Counted from the first letter of the stretch, positions 42,999-54,835 are shown. The stretch is DNA of 64,000 nt from Mesorhizobium atlanticum (GCF_003289965.1 NZ_QMBQ01000005.1:186001-250000); one strand, 5' to 3'. Made by a program: numbers and translations. Notes: a model not told the origin generated them from the sequence alone.

Positions 42999-43607
42999 TC
43001 AACCGGCTACCCTCATTTGCAGCTCGCGCGCCCCCTCCAACCCCAGCGGCAGATGCGTCGCCGCTACCACGATCCCCCCATCCTCGAGATGCCCCCGCAT
43101 CAGCCCCGCGAACCGCTCCTCCGAGGCCTTGTCCAACCCCGCCGTCGGCTCATCGAGCAGCCAGACCGGCCGCCTGCTGACAAGAAGCTTGGCGATCGAC
43201 ACCCGCCGCCTTTGCCCGGTCGACAGGTAGCCGAACGGCAGATGCCCGAGGCCGGCGAGCGCCACCGTCTCCAGCGCCTCGTCCACGCCCAGCCCCGGCT
43301 CACCCTGGAACGCCCGCCAGAAGCCGAGATTCTCCTCGACGCTGAGCGCCGTCTTCATCGCGTTGAGATGACCGAGATAATGCGAGGCGGAGGCGACCGT
43401 CGGGAAAGCTTCGCCGCCGCCTTCGATCAGCACCTTGCCCCTGGCGACCGGCAGCAGACCGGCGACGATTCTGAGCAGCGTCGATTTGCCTGAGCCGTTC
43501 GGGCCGGTGATGATGAGCGCTTCGCCCTGGTCGAGCGCAAAGCCGATATTGGAGAAAACCGTCTCGCCGCCGCGCTCGCCGCCCAAATTTTCGGCGATCA
43601 GCCGCAT
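42999..43607 (-). CDS. ccmA: Heme exporter ABC ATPase CcmA
   Basis: A 202-residue ABC ATPase, the short length typical of CcmA. Walker A GPNGSGKSTLL near 36-46, the signature STGQRRRVSIAKLL (in place of the usual LSGGQ), Walker B VWLLDEPTAGLD, and switch histidine ATHLPLG. Its product energises release of holo-CcmE. The start at 43607 (MRLIAEN) is preferred over an in-frame start seven codons upstream. It is the first gene of the ccm cluster. Confidence 0.95.
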   Translation of the reverse strand: MRLIAENLGGERGGETVFSNIGFALDQGEALIITGPNGSGKSTLLRIVAGLLPVARGKVLIEGGGEAFPTVASASHYLGHLNAMKTALSVEENLGFWRAFQGEPGLGVDEALETVALAGLGHLPFGYLSTGQRRRVSIAKLLVSRRPVWLLDEPTAGLDKASEERFAGLMRGHLEDGGIVVAATHLPLGLEGARELQMRVAG

Positions 43608-43890
43608 TCTTGCCCGTCCCGAAAGCACCGTTTCGCGGCCGTCGCCGGCTCACGCAAATTCGTCTTTCGACTGTCTAGAACTATTCCAGGAAATTCTCTA
43701 TATGCGGATCATCCGTGCCAGCGGTCGGCGCGGGAACAGGATTAGCGCCGAACCAGCGCACGCGCCGCCTTGAACGGCTCGGGTTGCTTGGGAGCGGACA
43801 GCGGAAATGGCCGTACCCGCACCTTTGCGCGTGATTGCATGCCAACGGCGTCCGTTCCCTTTCAGGCTGAACAGACAAGGACGGATCGCC

Positions 43891-46581
<2,691 letters not shown>

Positions 46582-46588
46582 AATAGGG

Positions 46589-46655
46589 AGTAGTGAGTAG
46601 TGAATTAGTGAGTAGGGGAACAAGCACCGCTACTCACTACTCACTACTCACTACT
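46589..46655. terminator. Reiterated-unit hairpin, family H, copy 2
   Basis: Left arm 46589-46615 is built from GTAGTGA/GAGTAGT units, and right arm 46630-46655 is its near-perfect reverse complement, with a 14-base loop. It lies between the convergent acnA and ceramidase-like genes and supplies the stop codon of the latter. It may terminate both, but lacks the usual T-run. Confidence 0.75.
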
Positions 46656-47317
46656 GCCCTCACCTTCCCAAACCTCGCCGTCGCCGCCAGCAGCGCCGCC
46701 AGCATCAGCGCGTTGAAGACGTGCCAGAGGAAATGCGTGCCGAGCGGGAAGCTGGCGCAGACCAGCGGATCGACCATGCGGCAGATGACCGAGACGACGA
46801 AGATCGCCGATCCGGTCAGATTGTACCAGCCGGCCCTGTTGCCGGTGGCTGCGATCCATACCCCGAAGAAGGCGAGCGCAAGGAAAGGCGGCAGATAGCT
46901 TGTGGTGCCGTTCGAGGCCATGCGCAGCCAGTCAGGCACGGCAAAGGTGATCAGCCCGGCCACGACATAGAAGGCGACGAAAACGAGGATCGCCTTGCTC
47001 CATGACATGCCGAGGAAACGGCGCAGGTTGAACAGCGTGTAGGCCAGCGTGAAGCCGGCGATCGGCAGGATGTCGGCCCAGATCGTGCCTTTGCTGGCGA
47101 AGGTGTGGAACACGGTCGAGCCGATGCCGATCGCCACCACCCACCAGGCCAGCACCTCGGCGAAGGCGCCGGTCTTATATCGCCGCACTTGCCGGACGCC
47201 CCACAGTCCCGCGGCAATGAAAGCAAGGTTGCTCAAAGCATTGGCCGGCTCCGCCCAAAGTCCAGGTCCGGTGCGTTCGCAATAGAGATCGACAGGGGTC
47301 AGGAGAGTTTGCCACAT
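46637..47317 (-). CDS. Ceramidase-like integral membrane protein
   Basis: A 226-residue protein with about seven spans, fitting the alkaline-ceramidase/CREST superfamily. The metal-site motifs are GSTVFHTFASKGTIWADILPI near 66-86 (Ser, His, Asp) and the C-terminal GTHFLWHVFNALML (two histidines). The N-terminal YCERTGPGLWAEPANALSNLAF is family-typical. Natural substrates in bacteria are uncertain. The final residues VVSSE and the stop come from the family H hairpin. Confidence 0.85.
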   Translation of the reverse strand: MWQTLLTPVDLYCERTGPGLWAEPANALSNLAFIAAGLWGVRQVRRYKTGAFAEVLAWWVVAIGIGSTVFHTFASKGTIWADILPIAGFTLAYTLFNLRRFLGMSWSKAILVFVAFYVVAGLITFAVPDWLRMASNGTTSYLPPFLALAFFGVWIAATGNRAGWYNLTGSAIFVVSVICRMVDPLVCASFPLGTHFLWHVFNALMLAALLAATARFGKVRAVVSSE

Positions 47318-47428
47318 GGTGAGGATGCTGCTCCTGAATCGAACCGCGCCGTGAAATGCAAGGGCTTCTCCTATTGCCCTCTTACCTGCGGTTGCAACAG
47401 CAAAATTTCACCGCAACGTGACTTCCCG

Positions 47429-47456
47429 TTGACTGGCGCTTCTGCCACATATTTTA
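47429..47456 (+). promoter_or_regulatory. Possible promoter of the DUF1223 gene
   Basis: TTGACT (47429-47434), 16-base spacer, ATTTTA (47451-47456), about 47 bp before the ATG at 47503. The match is moderate. Confidence 0.4.
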
Positions 47457-47502
47457 GCAATCAGAACAAGGCCGGCGTTCACCGGCGGGAATTGGAAAAG
47501 TC

Positions 47503-48291
47503 ATGGCATTTCGAGGACGATTGCGGCTTGCGGCAGTAGCGCTGGCCCTGACGGCGTTGGGCGGCGTGGGCCTTGCAGCCGAGCCCGAGAAGGCCGCGAC
47601 CGGCAAGCCGCAAAGCGAAAAGCCTTTGGGCGTGGTCGAATTGTTCACCAGCCAGGGCTGCAGCTCCTGTCCGCCGGCCGACGAGTTCTTCGCCGAGCTC
47701 GCCGGCAAGGACGACATCATCGCGCTCGCCTACCATGTCAACTACTGGGACTATCTCGGTTGGCAGGACACGCTGAGCACCAAGGAGAACACCGAGCGCC
47801 AGTATGATTACATGCGCGCCTTCGGCAGCCGCTCGGTCTACACGCCGCAGGCCGTCATCAACGGCCGCAGCCATGTCAATGGCGCCAGCCGCAAGGACGT
47901 CGACGGCGCGCTCGCCCGCATGGACAGAACCGGCGAGGGCATGCGGGTCGCCATCAAGGTGAGCCGCACCAGCGACCGCGTCATGATCGACGCGGGCGAC
48001 GCCGGCGGCGGCCCGGCGGACGCCCATGTGGTGATCGTCTATTTCGACCCGCCGCAGGTGGTGAAGATCGGCCAGGGCGAGAACAGCGGCCGCAGCCTGA
48101 CCTACTGGAACGCCGTTTCCGATATCCAGACCGCCGGCATGTGGCACGGCAAGGCGCAGCGTTACGAATTGCCGATGACCGAGATCGCCAAGAAGGGCGG
48201 CTGCGCGGTGCTGCTGCAGTCGGTCGGCAAGGATGGCATGCCCGGGCCGATCCTCGGCGCCGCCTTCATCCACAAGCCCGATCGGCTGTAG
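47503..48291 (+). CDS. DUF1223 thioredoxin-like exported protein
   Basis: A 262-residue protein with a signal peptide (1-25, GLAA|EP). A thioredoxin-fold start follows: VVELFTSQGCSSCPPADEFFAELA with the pair C53/C56. Further DUF1223 marks are YHVNYWDYLGWQDT and YTPQAVINGRSHVNGA, the latter holding the cis-Pro-like position. The CSSC pair suggests a periplasmic thiol role, not proven for this family. It is separated from acnA only by the ceramidase-like gene. Confidence 0.9.
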   Translation: MAFRGRLRLAAVALALTALGGVGLAAEPEKAATGKPQSEKPLGVVELFTSQGCSSCPPADEFFAELAGKDDIIALAYHVNYWDYLGWQDTLSTKENTERQYDYMRAFGSRSVYTPQAVINGRSHVNGASRKDVDGALARMDRTGEGMRVAIKVSRTSDRVMIDAGDAGGGPADAHVVIVYFDPPQVVKIGQGENSGRSLTYWNAVSDIQTAGMWHGKAQRYELPMTEIAKKGGCAVLLQSVGKDGMPGPILGAAFIHKPDRL

Positions 48292-48292
48292 C

Positions 48293-48360
48293 TTTTTCCC
48301 TTCTCCCTTGTGGGAGAAGGAAAAATAAAAAACCGGCGTCAGCTTGCTTCTGACGCCGGT
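48293..48360 (+). terminator. Tandem hairpins after the DUF1223 gene
   Basis: The first hairpin pairs CCTTCTCCC with GGGAGAAGG around TTGT, directly after the stop codon and flanked by T and A runs. The second is a perfect 11-bp stem ACCGGCGTCAG / CTGACGCCGGT (48332-48342, 48350-48360). The rest of the 409-bp gap to the next gene (48361-48700) shows nothing I can name and probably includes the promoter of the DUF2794 gene. Confidence 0.7.
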
Positions 48361-48700
48361 CATTCAGGTTTTGGGATCGTCGCACCTGATTTTTCCAAGG
48401 AAAAACCGAGGTTGGTTCGATCCGACGCTGACCCGTGGGCGGGGGGCTTGGGGTTTACGAGCCGGTGCCGGACCGAACCGTCTCAGGCAACGCCGGTAAA
48501 CTCGTCGGACATTGGGGCATGAGCGCGGATTATTTGTGGCGAGATTGTGGCGGAGCATCACCAATTCCAACATGTGTTTCGCAAACGTGACTGGACGTTT
48601 GGGAAACCGCGCGACCGTAGGCATGCCTGGCTGGCCCTTGCAATTCGATCCTGAAAGCGCGAACCTTGCCCGGCGCATGATTCAATCGAAGGATCGAGGC

Positions 48701-49087
48701 ATGACCGATCACAGCGGCGGGATGGAGGATGGGGAAGCATCCGGAATATTGATCCCGTTGCACGAGGCGCGCAGCGCACGCCTCGACCAGCCGGTGCGAT
48801 TCGACCGGCGCGAGCTCGACCAGATCCTGAGGCTTTACGGACGCATGGTGGCGGCCAATGAATGGCGCGACTATGCCATCGACCATCTTACTGATCGCGC
48901 TGTCTTTTCCGTCTTTCGCCGGGCCAGCGAAGTGCCGCTGTTCCAGATCGTCAAGGACCCCAAGCTGGCGCGTCGGCAAGGCGCATTCGCCGTCATCGCG
49001 GCGGGCGGCCGCATCCTGAAGCGCGGCCAGGAACTCGGCCGCGTGCTCGGCGTGTTCGATGCCAAGCTGAAGGTTGTCGAGGCGTGA
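48701..49087 (+). CDS. DUF2794 protein
   Basis: A 128-residue soluble protein common in alphaproteobacteria. The conserved body begins FDRRELDQILRLYGRMVAAN, continues EWRDYAIDHLTDRAVFSVFRR and ends RQGAFAVIAAGGRILKRGQEL. No catalytic motif is visible. The ATG at 48701 has GAAGGATCGAG before it; a longer frame upstream lacks coding sense. It converges on a GNAT gene across a family H hairpin. Confidence 0.85.
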   Translation: MTDHSGGMEDGEASGILIPLHEARSARLDQPVRFDRRELDQILRLYGRMVAANEWRDYAIDHLTDRAVFSVFRRASEVPLFQIVKDPKLARRQGAFAVIAAGGRILKRGQELGRVLGVFDAKLKVVEA

Positions 49088-49091
49088 GAAG

Positions 49092-49192
49092 AGGAATTGA
49101 AGAACTGAAGAATTGAGGAACTGAGGAAAAAGGGCGCTTGGCGCGCCGGTGCGGCAGTCGTTTTTCTTCAGTTCTTCAGTTCTTCAATTCCT
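49092..49192. terminator. Reiterated 8-base hairpin, family H, copy 3
   Basis: A 20-base perfect stem (49092-49111 with 49173-49192) built from AATTGAAG / AACTGAAG octamers, extended imperfectly by AATTGAGG / AACTGAGG and closing A and T runs. The loop is about 40 bases. It lies between convergent genes, and its right arm supplies the stop codon of the GNAT gene. Confidence 0.8.
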
Positions 49193-49767
49193 CAGTTCCC
49201 CTTGAGCCCCCGAAACCTCCGCTCCGGCAGCGAATCGGGATCCGGCGGCAGCGCGGCGCCGCCGTTCAGCGGCAGCTGCATGAACACCGTGTCCAACCAG
49301 CGTCCGTGCTTGTAACCGGATCCTTCCAGGCGCCCGGAATGACGGAAGCCGAGCTTCTCGTGCAGCCGCACCGAAGCGCTGTCGGCATGGCCGTCGCCGA
49401 TCACCGCGATGATCTGGCGGAAGCCCGCAGCGCGCGCCGTTTCGATCAAGGCCCGCATCAGCAGCGAGCCCACGCCCTGCCCCCTGGCCTCGGGCGCGAC
49501 ATAGACCGAATCTTCGATGACGAATCGGTAGGCGGGACGCGGCCGGAACGGTCCGGCATAGGCATAGCCGAGCACGGAGCCGTCCTTTTCCGCCACGAGA
49601 TAGGGAAAGCCTCCCGCCGCCAGATTGTCGAATCGATTGCCCATTTCGGCGCGGCTGGGCGGCTCCAGCTCGTAGCTCGCCGTGCCGTGGACGACCGCAT
49701 CGGCATAGATTTCCGTGATCCGGTCGAGGTCAGCCGCGGTGGCGGCCCTGATCGCGATATTGCTCAT
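49192..49767 (-). CDS. GNAT acetyltransferase, phosphinothricin-acetyltransferase type
   Basis: A 191-residue GNAT protein close to the Pat/Bar group in pattern: IRAATAADLDRITEIYADAV, then TASYELEPPS, GYAYAGPFRPRPAYRF, VYVAPEARGQGVGSLLM (acetyl-CoA loop, RGQGVG) and HEKLGFRHSGRLEGSGYKHGRW. Members acetylate phosphinothricin, methionine sulfone or related amines; the substrate here is not known. The last residues and the stop lie in the flanking hairpin. Confidence 0.88.
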   Translation of the reverse strand: MSNIAIRAATAADLDRITEIYADAVVHGTASYELEPPSRAEMGNRFDNLAAGGFPYLVAEKDGSVLGYAYAGPFRPRPAYRFVIEDSVYVAPEARGQGVGSLLMRALIETARAAGFRQIIAVIGDGHADSASVRLHEKLGFRHSGRLEGSGYKHGRWLDTVFMQLPLNGGAALPPDPDSLPERRFRGLKGN

Positions 49768-49821
49768 AATCTATGCAGTTTATTTTCCTGCCTCGATAAC
49801 AGCAGAGGCATGCGCAAAAGG

Positions 49822-49847
49822 AAAGGGCGGCCGTTGGGCCGCCCTTT
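49822..49847 (-). terminator. Intrinsic terminator after the Bax-inhibitor gene
   Basis: Perfect 11-bp stem AAAGGGCGGCC / GGCCGCCCTTT with a GTTG loop, followed on the minus strand by CCTTTTGC. It lies 37 bp past the stop of the gene at 49884. Confidence 0.9.
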
Positions 49848-49883
49848 GCAACTCTATGGTCCAGTGAGACCGGGTAACCACCC

Positions 49884-50624
49884 TTAGCGGCGGTCGCCCA
49901 TGAACTGCAGCAGGAACATGAACAGGTTGATGAAGTCGAGATAGAGCTGCAGCGCGCCCATGATCGCCTTGCGGCCGGCGACGTCGGCGACGTCACCCTC
50001 GAAATACATCTCCTTGATCCGCTGAGTATCGTAGGCGGTGAGGCCGGCGAAGACCAGCACGCCGATCGCCGAGATGGCGAAGGCGAGCGCCGACGACTGC
50101 AGGAAGAAGTTGAGCAGCATCGCGATCAGCAGGCCGATCACGCCCATGATCAGGAACGAGCCGAACGCCGACAGGTCGCGCCTTGTCGTGTAGCCGTAGA
50201 GCGACAGACCGCCGAAGGCCGCGGCCGTGGCGAAGAAGGTCTGGGTGATGCTGGTGCCGGTGTAGACGAGGAAGATCGTCGACAGCGACAGGCCGACAAG
50301 GCCGGCATAGACCCAGAACGTGGTCTGCGCCGCCGCCACGCTCATCGACTGGATACGGAACGACAGGAACATCACGGCGGCGAGCGGCGCCAGGATGACG
50401 ACCCAGCGGAACGCGCTGGCATAGATGAGCTGGCCGAAACCGGTCAGTTGGCCATCGCCGGTGATGGCGAGTTGGAACGCGCCCCAGGCGGCGAGGCCGG
50501 TAATGAGCAGGCCAAGCCCCATGAGGTTGTAGACTTTGATCATATAGGCGCGCAGGCCCTGATCGATATCGACGCGCGCGCCGGGGGCGGCGGACGTCTG
50601 GTAGTTGCGAATGGGATCAGCCAT
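49884..50624 (-). CDS. Bax inhibitor-1/YccA family membrane protein
   Basis: A 246-residue protein with seven hydrophobic segments between about 30 and 240. BI-1 features: the MGLGLLITGLAAWGAF first span, FRIQSMSVAAAQTTFWVYAGLVGLSLS, and the signature AYDTQRIKEMY near the C-terminus, ending LYLDFINLFMFLLQFMG. Bacterial members form pH-sensitive calcium leak channels in studied cases. The start at 50624 (MADPIRNYQ) has AGAGGA before it. It stands alone with its own terminator. Confidence 0.93.
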   Translation of the reverse strand: MADPIRNYQTSAAPGARVDIDQGLRAYMIKVYNLMGLGLLITGLAAWGAFQLAITGDGQLTGFGQLIYASAFRWVVILAPLAAVMFLSFRIQSMSVAAAQTTFWVYAGLVGLSLSTIFLVYTGTSITQTFFATAAAFGGLSLYGYTTRRDLSAFGSFLIMGVIGLLIAMLLNFFLQSSALAFAISAIGVLVFAGLTAYDTQRIKEMYFEGDVADVAGRKAIMGALQLYLDFINLFMFLLQFMGDRR

Positions 50625-50776
50625 TGGAAATCCTCTGTTGCTTCTGCCCCGTCCGGTGACAGGTCTTTTGAGACCAGGCGCCGCTGGCGGAGCTCCAGCA
50701 TGCCTGCGCAAAATATGAGCGTTCTCGACGTCAAGAACAAGACGGTAACGAGCGGTAACGCTTTGTGAGAAAGCAA

Positions 50777-50796
50777 AAGGCCGGTTTTCGGGCCTT
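50777..50796 (-). terminator. Probable terminator after the FtsX-like gene
   Basis: AAGGCC / GGCCTT stem with a short loop, followed on the minus strand by TTGCTTTC, 56 bp past the stop at 50852. Confidence 0.65.
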
Positions 50797-50851
50797 CCTA
50801 CCGCCATTCTTACAAAGATTTAACCGGGCGGCCTGCCGGAAGCCCCACCGG

Positions 50852-53392
50852 TCAAAGGTTGCGCAGAACCGGCGCCGCCTTGTGGCCGAGCACCCGCCAG
50901 GTGCCGGCAAGGCCGATGCCGACGGTGACCGTCAGCGAAACCAGGATCGTCGCCACCGCCACCTCCGGCATGAAGTGCGAAGGCAGCGTCATGATATGCG
51001 CGACCACGAACCAGGCGGCGATGCCGCCGGCAGCCAGCGCGAACAGCGCCGTCGCAAGGCCGATCAGCACATATTCCAGCGAGAAAGCGGCGATCAGCGT
51101 TCGTCGCGTCGCGCCGAGCGTCTTCAGCACCACGGCGTCATGGATACGCGCCCGGTTGCCGGCTGCCAAAGCGCCGGAGAGCACCAGCACCGAGGCGATC
51201 AGCGCCACGCCGGCGGCGGCGCGGATCGCCGTGCCCAACTGCGCCACCAGCCGGTTGACGATGTCGAGCGCGTCCTTGACGCGCACCGTCGTCACCGCCG
51301 GAAACGCGCGGGTGACGGCGTTGAGCAGCCTCGCGTCATCGGCCGCGGAGGCTTGCTTGTCGGTCAGCGTCGCCAGCCAGCCATGCGGCGCTCCAGCAAA
51401 GCTGTTGGGCGAGAACACCATGACGAAGTTGATGCCCATCGTCTCCCACTCAACCTGGCGGAAATTGGCGATCTTGGCCGTGACGTTGCGTCCCAGCACA
51501 TTGACGGTCACGCTGTCGCCGAGCTTCAGCCCGATCGCCTTGCCCTCCTCGGCCGAGAACGACACCAGCGGCTCGCCGGAATAGTCCTGCGGCCACCACG
51601 CGCCTTCGGTCAGCGTCGCGTTTTCCGGCTGCCTGGCGTCATAGGTCAGGCCGCGGTCGCCGCGCAGCACCCAGGCGCCGTCGGCCGGGATCTTCACCTT
51701 GTCGACGTCGACGCCGTTGAGCGCCATGATGCGGCCGCGCAGCATCGGCACCTTGACCAGCGTTCCACGAGGCGACTCCTTGCCCACAAGGCTGGCGAAA
51801 GCATCGACGTCGCCGCTCTGGATGTCGACGAAGAAGAAGTTCGGCGCCCGCTCCGGCAGGCTGCCGGAGATCTGCCGCCTGAGATTTCCGTCGATCAGCG
51901 CCAGCGTCACCAGCAGCGTCAGCCCCAGCCCGAGCGACAGCACCACCGAAGGCGTCAGCGCGCCGGGCCGATGAATGTTGCCGAGCGCCAGCCTCAATGA
52001 GACCGAGCGCACGCGCGGGCTCTTCCTGGCCGCCCATTGCACCAGCGCCGCCACCAGCCGCAGCACCAGGAAGGCAAAGACGGTGGCGCCGACGAAGATC
52101 GAGGCGATGCGGTAGTCATTGGCCGAGAGGATCGCCAGCGCCGCCAGCGCGACGACGATCGCCAGCGCCGCGCCCGTATAGGGCAGACGCGGCAGGCCGC
52201 GGCTCTCGAATCCCATCTCGCGGAACAGTGCGGTCGCCGGCACGTCGCGGGCGCGGCCGAGCGGCAGAAGCGCGAAGGCCAATGTCACCAGCAGGCCGAA
52301 CAGCGCGGCCATGGCGAGCGCGCCAGGATAGAAGCCTCCCTGCGCCGGCACTGGGATCACGGATTGCAGAAGGGCGCTCGCCACGAACGGCATCGCGGCG
52401 CCGAGGATGAGCCCAAGCACGATGCCGAGGCCTGCGATCAAAAGGATCTGGACGAGATAGACGGTGAAGACGAAGCCACCCGAGGCGCCGAGGCTCTTGA
52501 AGGTGGCGATGACGCCGCGCTTGCCGTCGAGATAGGCGCGTACGGCGTTCGCCACGCCGACCCCACCGACCACCAGCGCCGTCAGGCCAACCAGGGTAAG
52601 GAATTGCGAGAAGCGCTCGATATTGGCGGACAGCGCGGGCGCGGCGTTGCTGCGCGTGCGGACCGACCAGCCGGCCTGCGGGAAATCCTTCGCGGCTTGA
52701 GCCTGGATGTCCTTGATCCGCGCCTCGGACGTGCCCTCCGGCAGCCGCACCTTATAGGCGTTCTCGACCAGGCTGCCCGGCTGCACCAGGCCGGAAGCGG
52801 CGAGGCCCTGGCTGGAGATCATCAGCCGCGGCGCGAAGCCGAAACCGTCCGACACCGCGTCCGGCTCGCTGACCAGCCTGGCGCGCAACTCGAAAATGGC
52901 GCTGCCGAGCTTCAGCCTGTCGCCGATATGGAGGTTGAGCCGCTCGAACAACAGGTCGGGCGCGGCGGCGCCGAACACGCCGGACCTTTCGCCGAACAAA
53001 TGCTCCTTCGGCAGCGCCGGATCGGTCTCCAGCGCGCCATAGAGCGGATAGGCGTCGTCGACGGCCTTGGCTTCGACCAGCGCCTGGTCGGAGCCGTCTT
53101 CCAGCCGCGCCATCGAGCGCATGCCGGAATTGAGCGACACCATGCCGAGGCTCCGGATGAAGCCAAGCTCGGCATCCGAAGCGCTGCGCTGGTTGATCTG
53201 GAAGCGCAGATCGCCGCCAAGCAGCGTCTGGCCCTGGTTGGCGACGCCGGCGCTGATCGCCTGCGCCACCGAATTGACGCCGCCGATCGCCGCGACGCCG
53301 AGCGCGATGCAGGCCAGGAAGATCATGAAGCCGGACAGGCCGCCGCGCATCTCGCGCAGCGAGAAGCGGATGGCGAGCTTCAATGTCCGCAT
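50852..53392 (-). CDS. FtsX-like ABC permease, YbbP type
   Basis: An 846-residue membrane protein with an N-terminal span (about 20-42), a large periplasmic domain, a block of spans near 260-480, a second periplasmic domain, and four C-terminal spans. This is the ten-span FtsX-like layout of YbbP/MacB-related mechanotransmission proteins. Its stop-start junction with the ATPase gene overlaps by one base. E. coli YbbAP is linked to the TesA esterase, and the same set is present here with the arylesterase gene next door. Confidence 0.93.
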   Translation of the reverse strand: MRTLKLAIRFSLREMRGGLSGFMIFLACIALGVAAIGGVNSVAQAISAGVANQGQTLLGGDLRFQINQRSASDAELGFIRSLGMVSLNSGMRSMARLEDGSDQALVEAKAVDDAYPLYGALETDPALPKEHLFGERSGVFGAAAPDLLFERLNLHIGDRLKLGSAIFELRARLVSEPDAVSDGFGFAPRLMISSQGLAASGLVQPGSLVENAYKVRLPEGTSEARIKDIQAQAAKDFPQAGWSVRTRSNAAPALSANIERFSQFLTLVGLTALVVGGVGVANAVRAYLDGKRGVIATFKSLGASGGFVFTVYLVQILLIAGLGIVLGLILGAAMPFVASALLQSVIPVPAQGGFYPGALAMAALFGLLVTLAFALLPLGRARDVPATALFREMGFESRGLPRLPYTGAALAIVVALAALAILSANDYRIASIFVGATVFAFLVLRLVAALVQWAARKSPRVRSVSLRLALGNIHRPGALTPSVVLSLGLGLTLLVTLALIDGNLRRQISGSLPERAPNFFFVDIQSGDVDAFASLVGKESPRGTLVKVPMLRGRIMALNGVDVDKVKIPADGAWVLRGDRGLTYDARQPENATLTEGAWWPQDYSGEPLVSFSAEEGKAIGLKLGDSVTVNVLGRNVTAKIANFRQVEWETMGINFVMVFSPNSFAGAPHGWLATLTDKQASAADDARLLNAVTRAFPAVTTVRVKDALDIVNRLVAQLGTAIRAAAGVALIASVLVLSGALAAGNRARIHDAVVLKTLGATRRTLIAAFSLEYVLIGLATALFALAAGGIAAWFVVAHIMTLPSHFMPEVAVATILVSLTVTVGIGLAGTWRVLGHKAAPVLRNL

Positions 53393-54090
53393 CAGGCGGG
53401 AACCTTCACGGCTTTCGGCGCGTCCTCGATCCGCCCCGAACGCATCGACACCTGGCGCGCGCAGCGCGCGGCAAGCGCCGGATCATGCGTCACCAGCACC
53501 AGCGTCATGCCGCGTTCCGCCGCCTTGGCGAAGAGAAGATCGGCGACCTGCTTTCCCGTCGACTGGTCGAGATTGCCGGTCGGCTCGTCGGCGATGAGGA
53601 TGCGCGGCGACGGCGCCAGCGCCCGCGCGATCGCCACGCGCTGCTGCTCGCCACCGGAAAGCTCGCCGGGATAGTGCGTCACACGGTCGCTCAAGCCGAC
53701 AGCCGCGAGCTCGCGCGCGGCGACGCCGAACGGATCGGCATGGCCGGCAAGCTCGAGCGGCACCGCGACATTCTCCAGCGCCGTCATATTTGGGATGAGA
53801 TGGAAGGACTGGAACACGATGCCGATGTTTCGCCCCCGAAACGAAGCAATCTGATCTTCGCTTTTGTCGTTGATCAGCTCGCCGGCGATCCGTACCGTGC
53901 CCGAATCGACCCGTTCCAGGCCGGCAAGAACCATGAGCAGTGTGGACTTGCCCGAGCCCGACGGACCGACAATGCCGGTGGCTTGCCCGGCCGCCACGTC
54001 GAGGCTCACGCCCTTCAGCACATGGACGGAGGACGCGCCCTCGCCGAGCGTCAGCGATACGTCCCTCAGCGCGATGACGGCTTCTGTCAC
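53392..54090 (-). CDS. ABC ATPase partner, YbbA type
   Basis: A 232-residue ABC ATPase of the LolD/MacB/YbbA class. Walker A GPSGSGKSTLL near 43-53, the signature LSGGEQQRVAIARAL near 144-158, Walker B ILIADEPTGNLD, and switch histidine VTHDPALAARC. It should drive the permease encoded immediately downstream. It diverges from the arylesterase gene, with only 82 bp between the two starts. Confidence 0.95.
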   Translation of the reverse strand: MTEAVIALRDVSLTLGEGASSVHVLKGVSLDVAAGQATGIVGPSGSGKSTLLMVLAGLERVDSGTVRIAGELINDKSEDQIASFRGRNIGIVFQSFHLIPNMTALENVAVPLELAGHADPFGVAARELAAVGLSDRVTHYPGELSGGEQQRVAIARALAPSPRILIADEPTGNLDQSTGKQVADLLFAKAAERGMTLVLVTHDPALAARCARQVSMRSGRIEDAPKAVKVPA

Positions 54091-54172
54091 AATAAAAGCG
54101 CCCTATATGTGGAAAAAGGAGACGGCCCGTGTCTCCTTCCTTGGGTTGTTCCGGTCATATGGGGCTCGCCGC

Positions 54173-54835
54173 ATGGCATTCAAACATCGTTTTGCCGCAG
54201 CCCCCGTTGTTTTCGCAGCCCTCATCCTTTTCCTTGGCCTTTGCGGCGCCATTTCGTCGGCGCGCGCCGCCACCTTCACCATCGTCGGCTTCGGCGACAG
54301 CCTGATGGCGGGCTACAGTCTCGCCCCTGGCCAGGGTTTCACCGACAGGCTGCAGGCAGCCTTGAAAGCGAAGGGCCTTGACGTCACCGTCGCCAATGCG
54401 GGCGTGTCGGGCGACACCTCGAGCGGCGGGCTGGCGCGGCTCGACTGGTCGGTGCCGGACGGCACAAGGCTGGTTATCCTCGAGCTCGGCGCCAACGACA
54501 TGCTGCGGGGCCTTTCACCCGACATCGCTGAGAAGAACCTCGACGCGATGCTTGGCAAGCTGAAGCAGCGCAAGATCCCGGTGCTGCTCGCCGGCATGCG
54601 CGCCGCGCCCAATCTCGGCGCCGACTACCAAAAGGCTTTCGACGCCATCTATCCGCGGCTCGCCCAAAAATACGGCGCTCCGCTCTATCCGTTCTTCCTT
54701 GACGGCGTCGCCGGCCACGCCGAACTGCAGCTGGAAGACGGCCTGCATCCCAATCCCAAGGGGGTCGACGTCATGGTCGAGCGCATCCTTCCCGTGGTCG
54801 AGAAGGCCATCGCCGCGAATGGCGGGGCGTCGTGA
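54173..54835 (+). CDS. Periplasmic SGNH arylesterase, TesA type
   Basis: A 220-residue GDSL-family hydrolase with a signal peptide (1-32, ARA|AT). SGNH blocks are visible: GFGDSLMAGY (S43), NAGVSGDTSSGG (Gly), ELGANDMLRG (Asn) and the catalytic DGLHPNPKG (Asp/His) near 198-206. TesA-like enzymes hydrolyse acyl and aryl esters or thioesters in the periplasm. It is divergent from ybbAP-like genes, as in other proteobacteria. An ATG at 54107 is possible, but 54173 gives a normal signal peptide. Confidence 0.93.
   Translation: MAFKHRFAAAPVVFAALILFLGLCGAISSARAATFTIVGFGDSLMAGYSLAPGQGFTDRLQAALKAKGLDVTVANAGVSGDTSSGGLARLDWSVPDGTRLVILELGANDMLRGLSPDIAEKNLDAMLGKLKQRKIPVLLAGMRAAPNLGADYQKAFDAIYPRLAQKYGAPLYPFFLDGVAGHAELQLEDGLHPNPKGVDVMVERILPVVEKAIAANGGAS

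Noticed and set aside
46589..46655. Possible CRISPR array from short repeated units
   Set aside because: Units are 7-8 bases, contiguous and inverted, with no spacers and no cas genes nearby.
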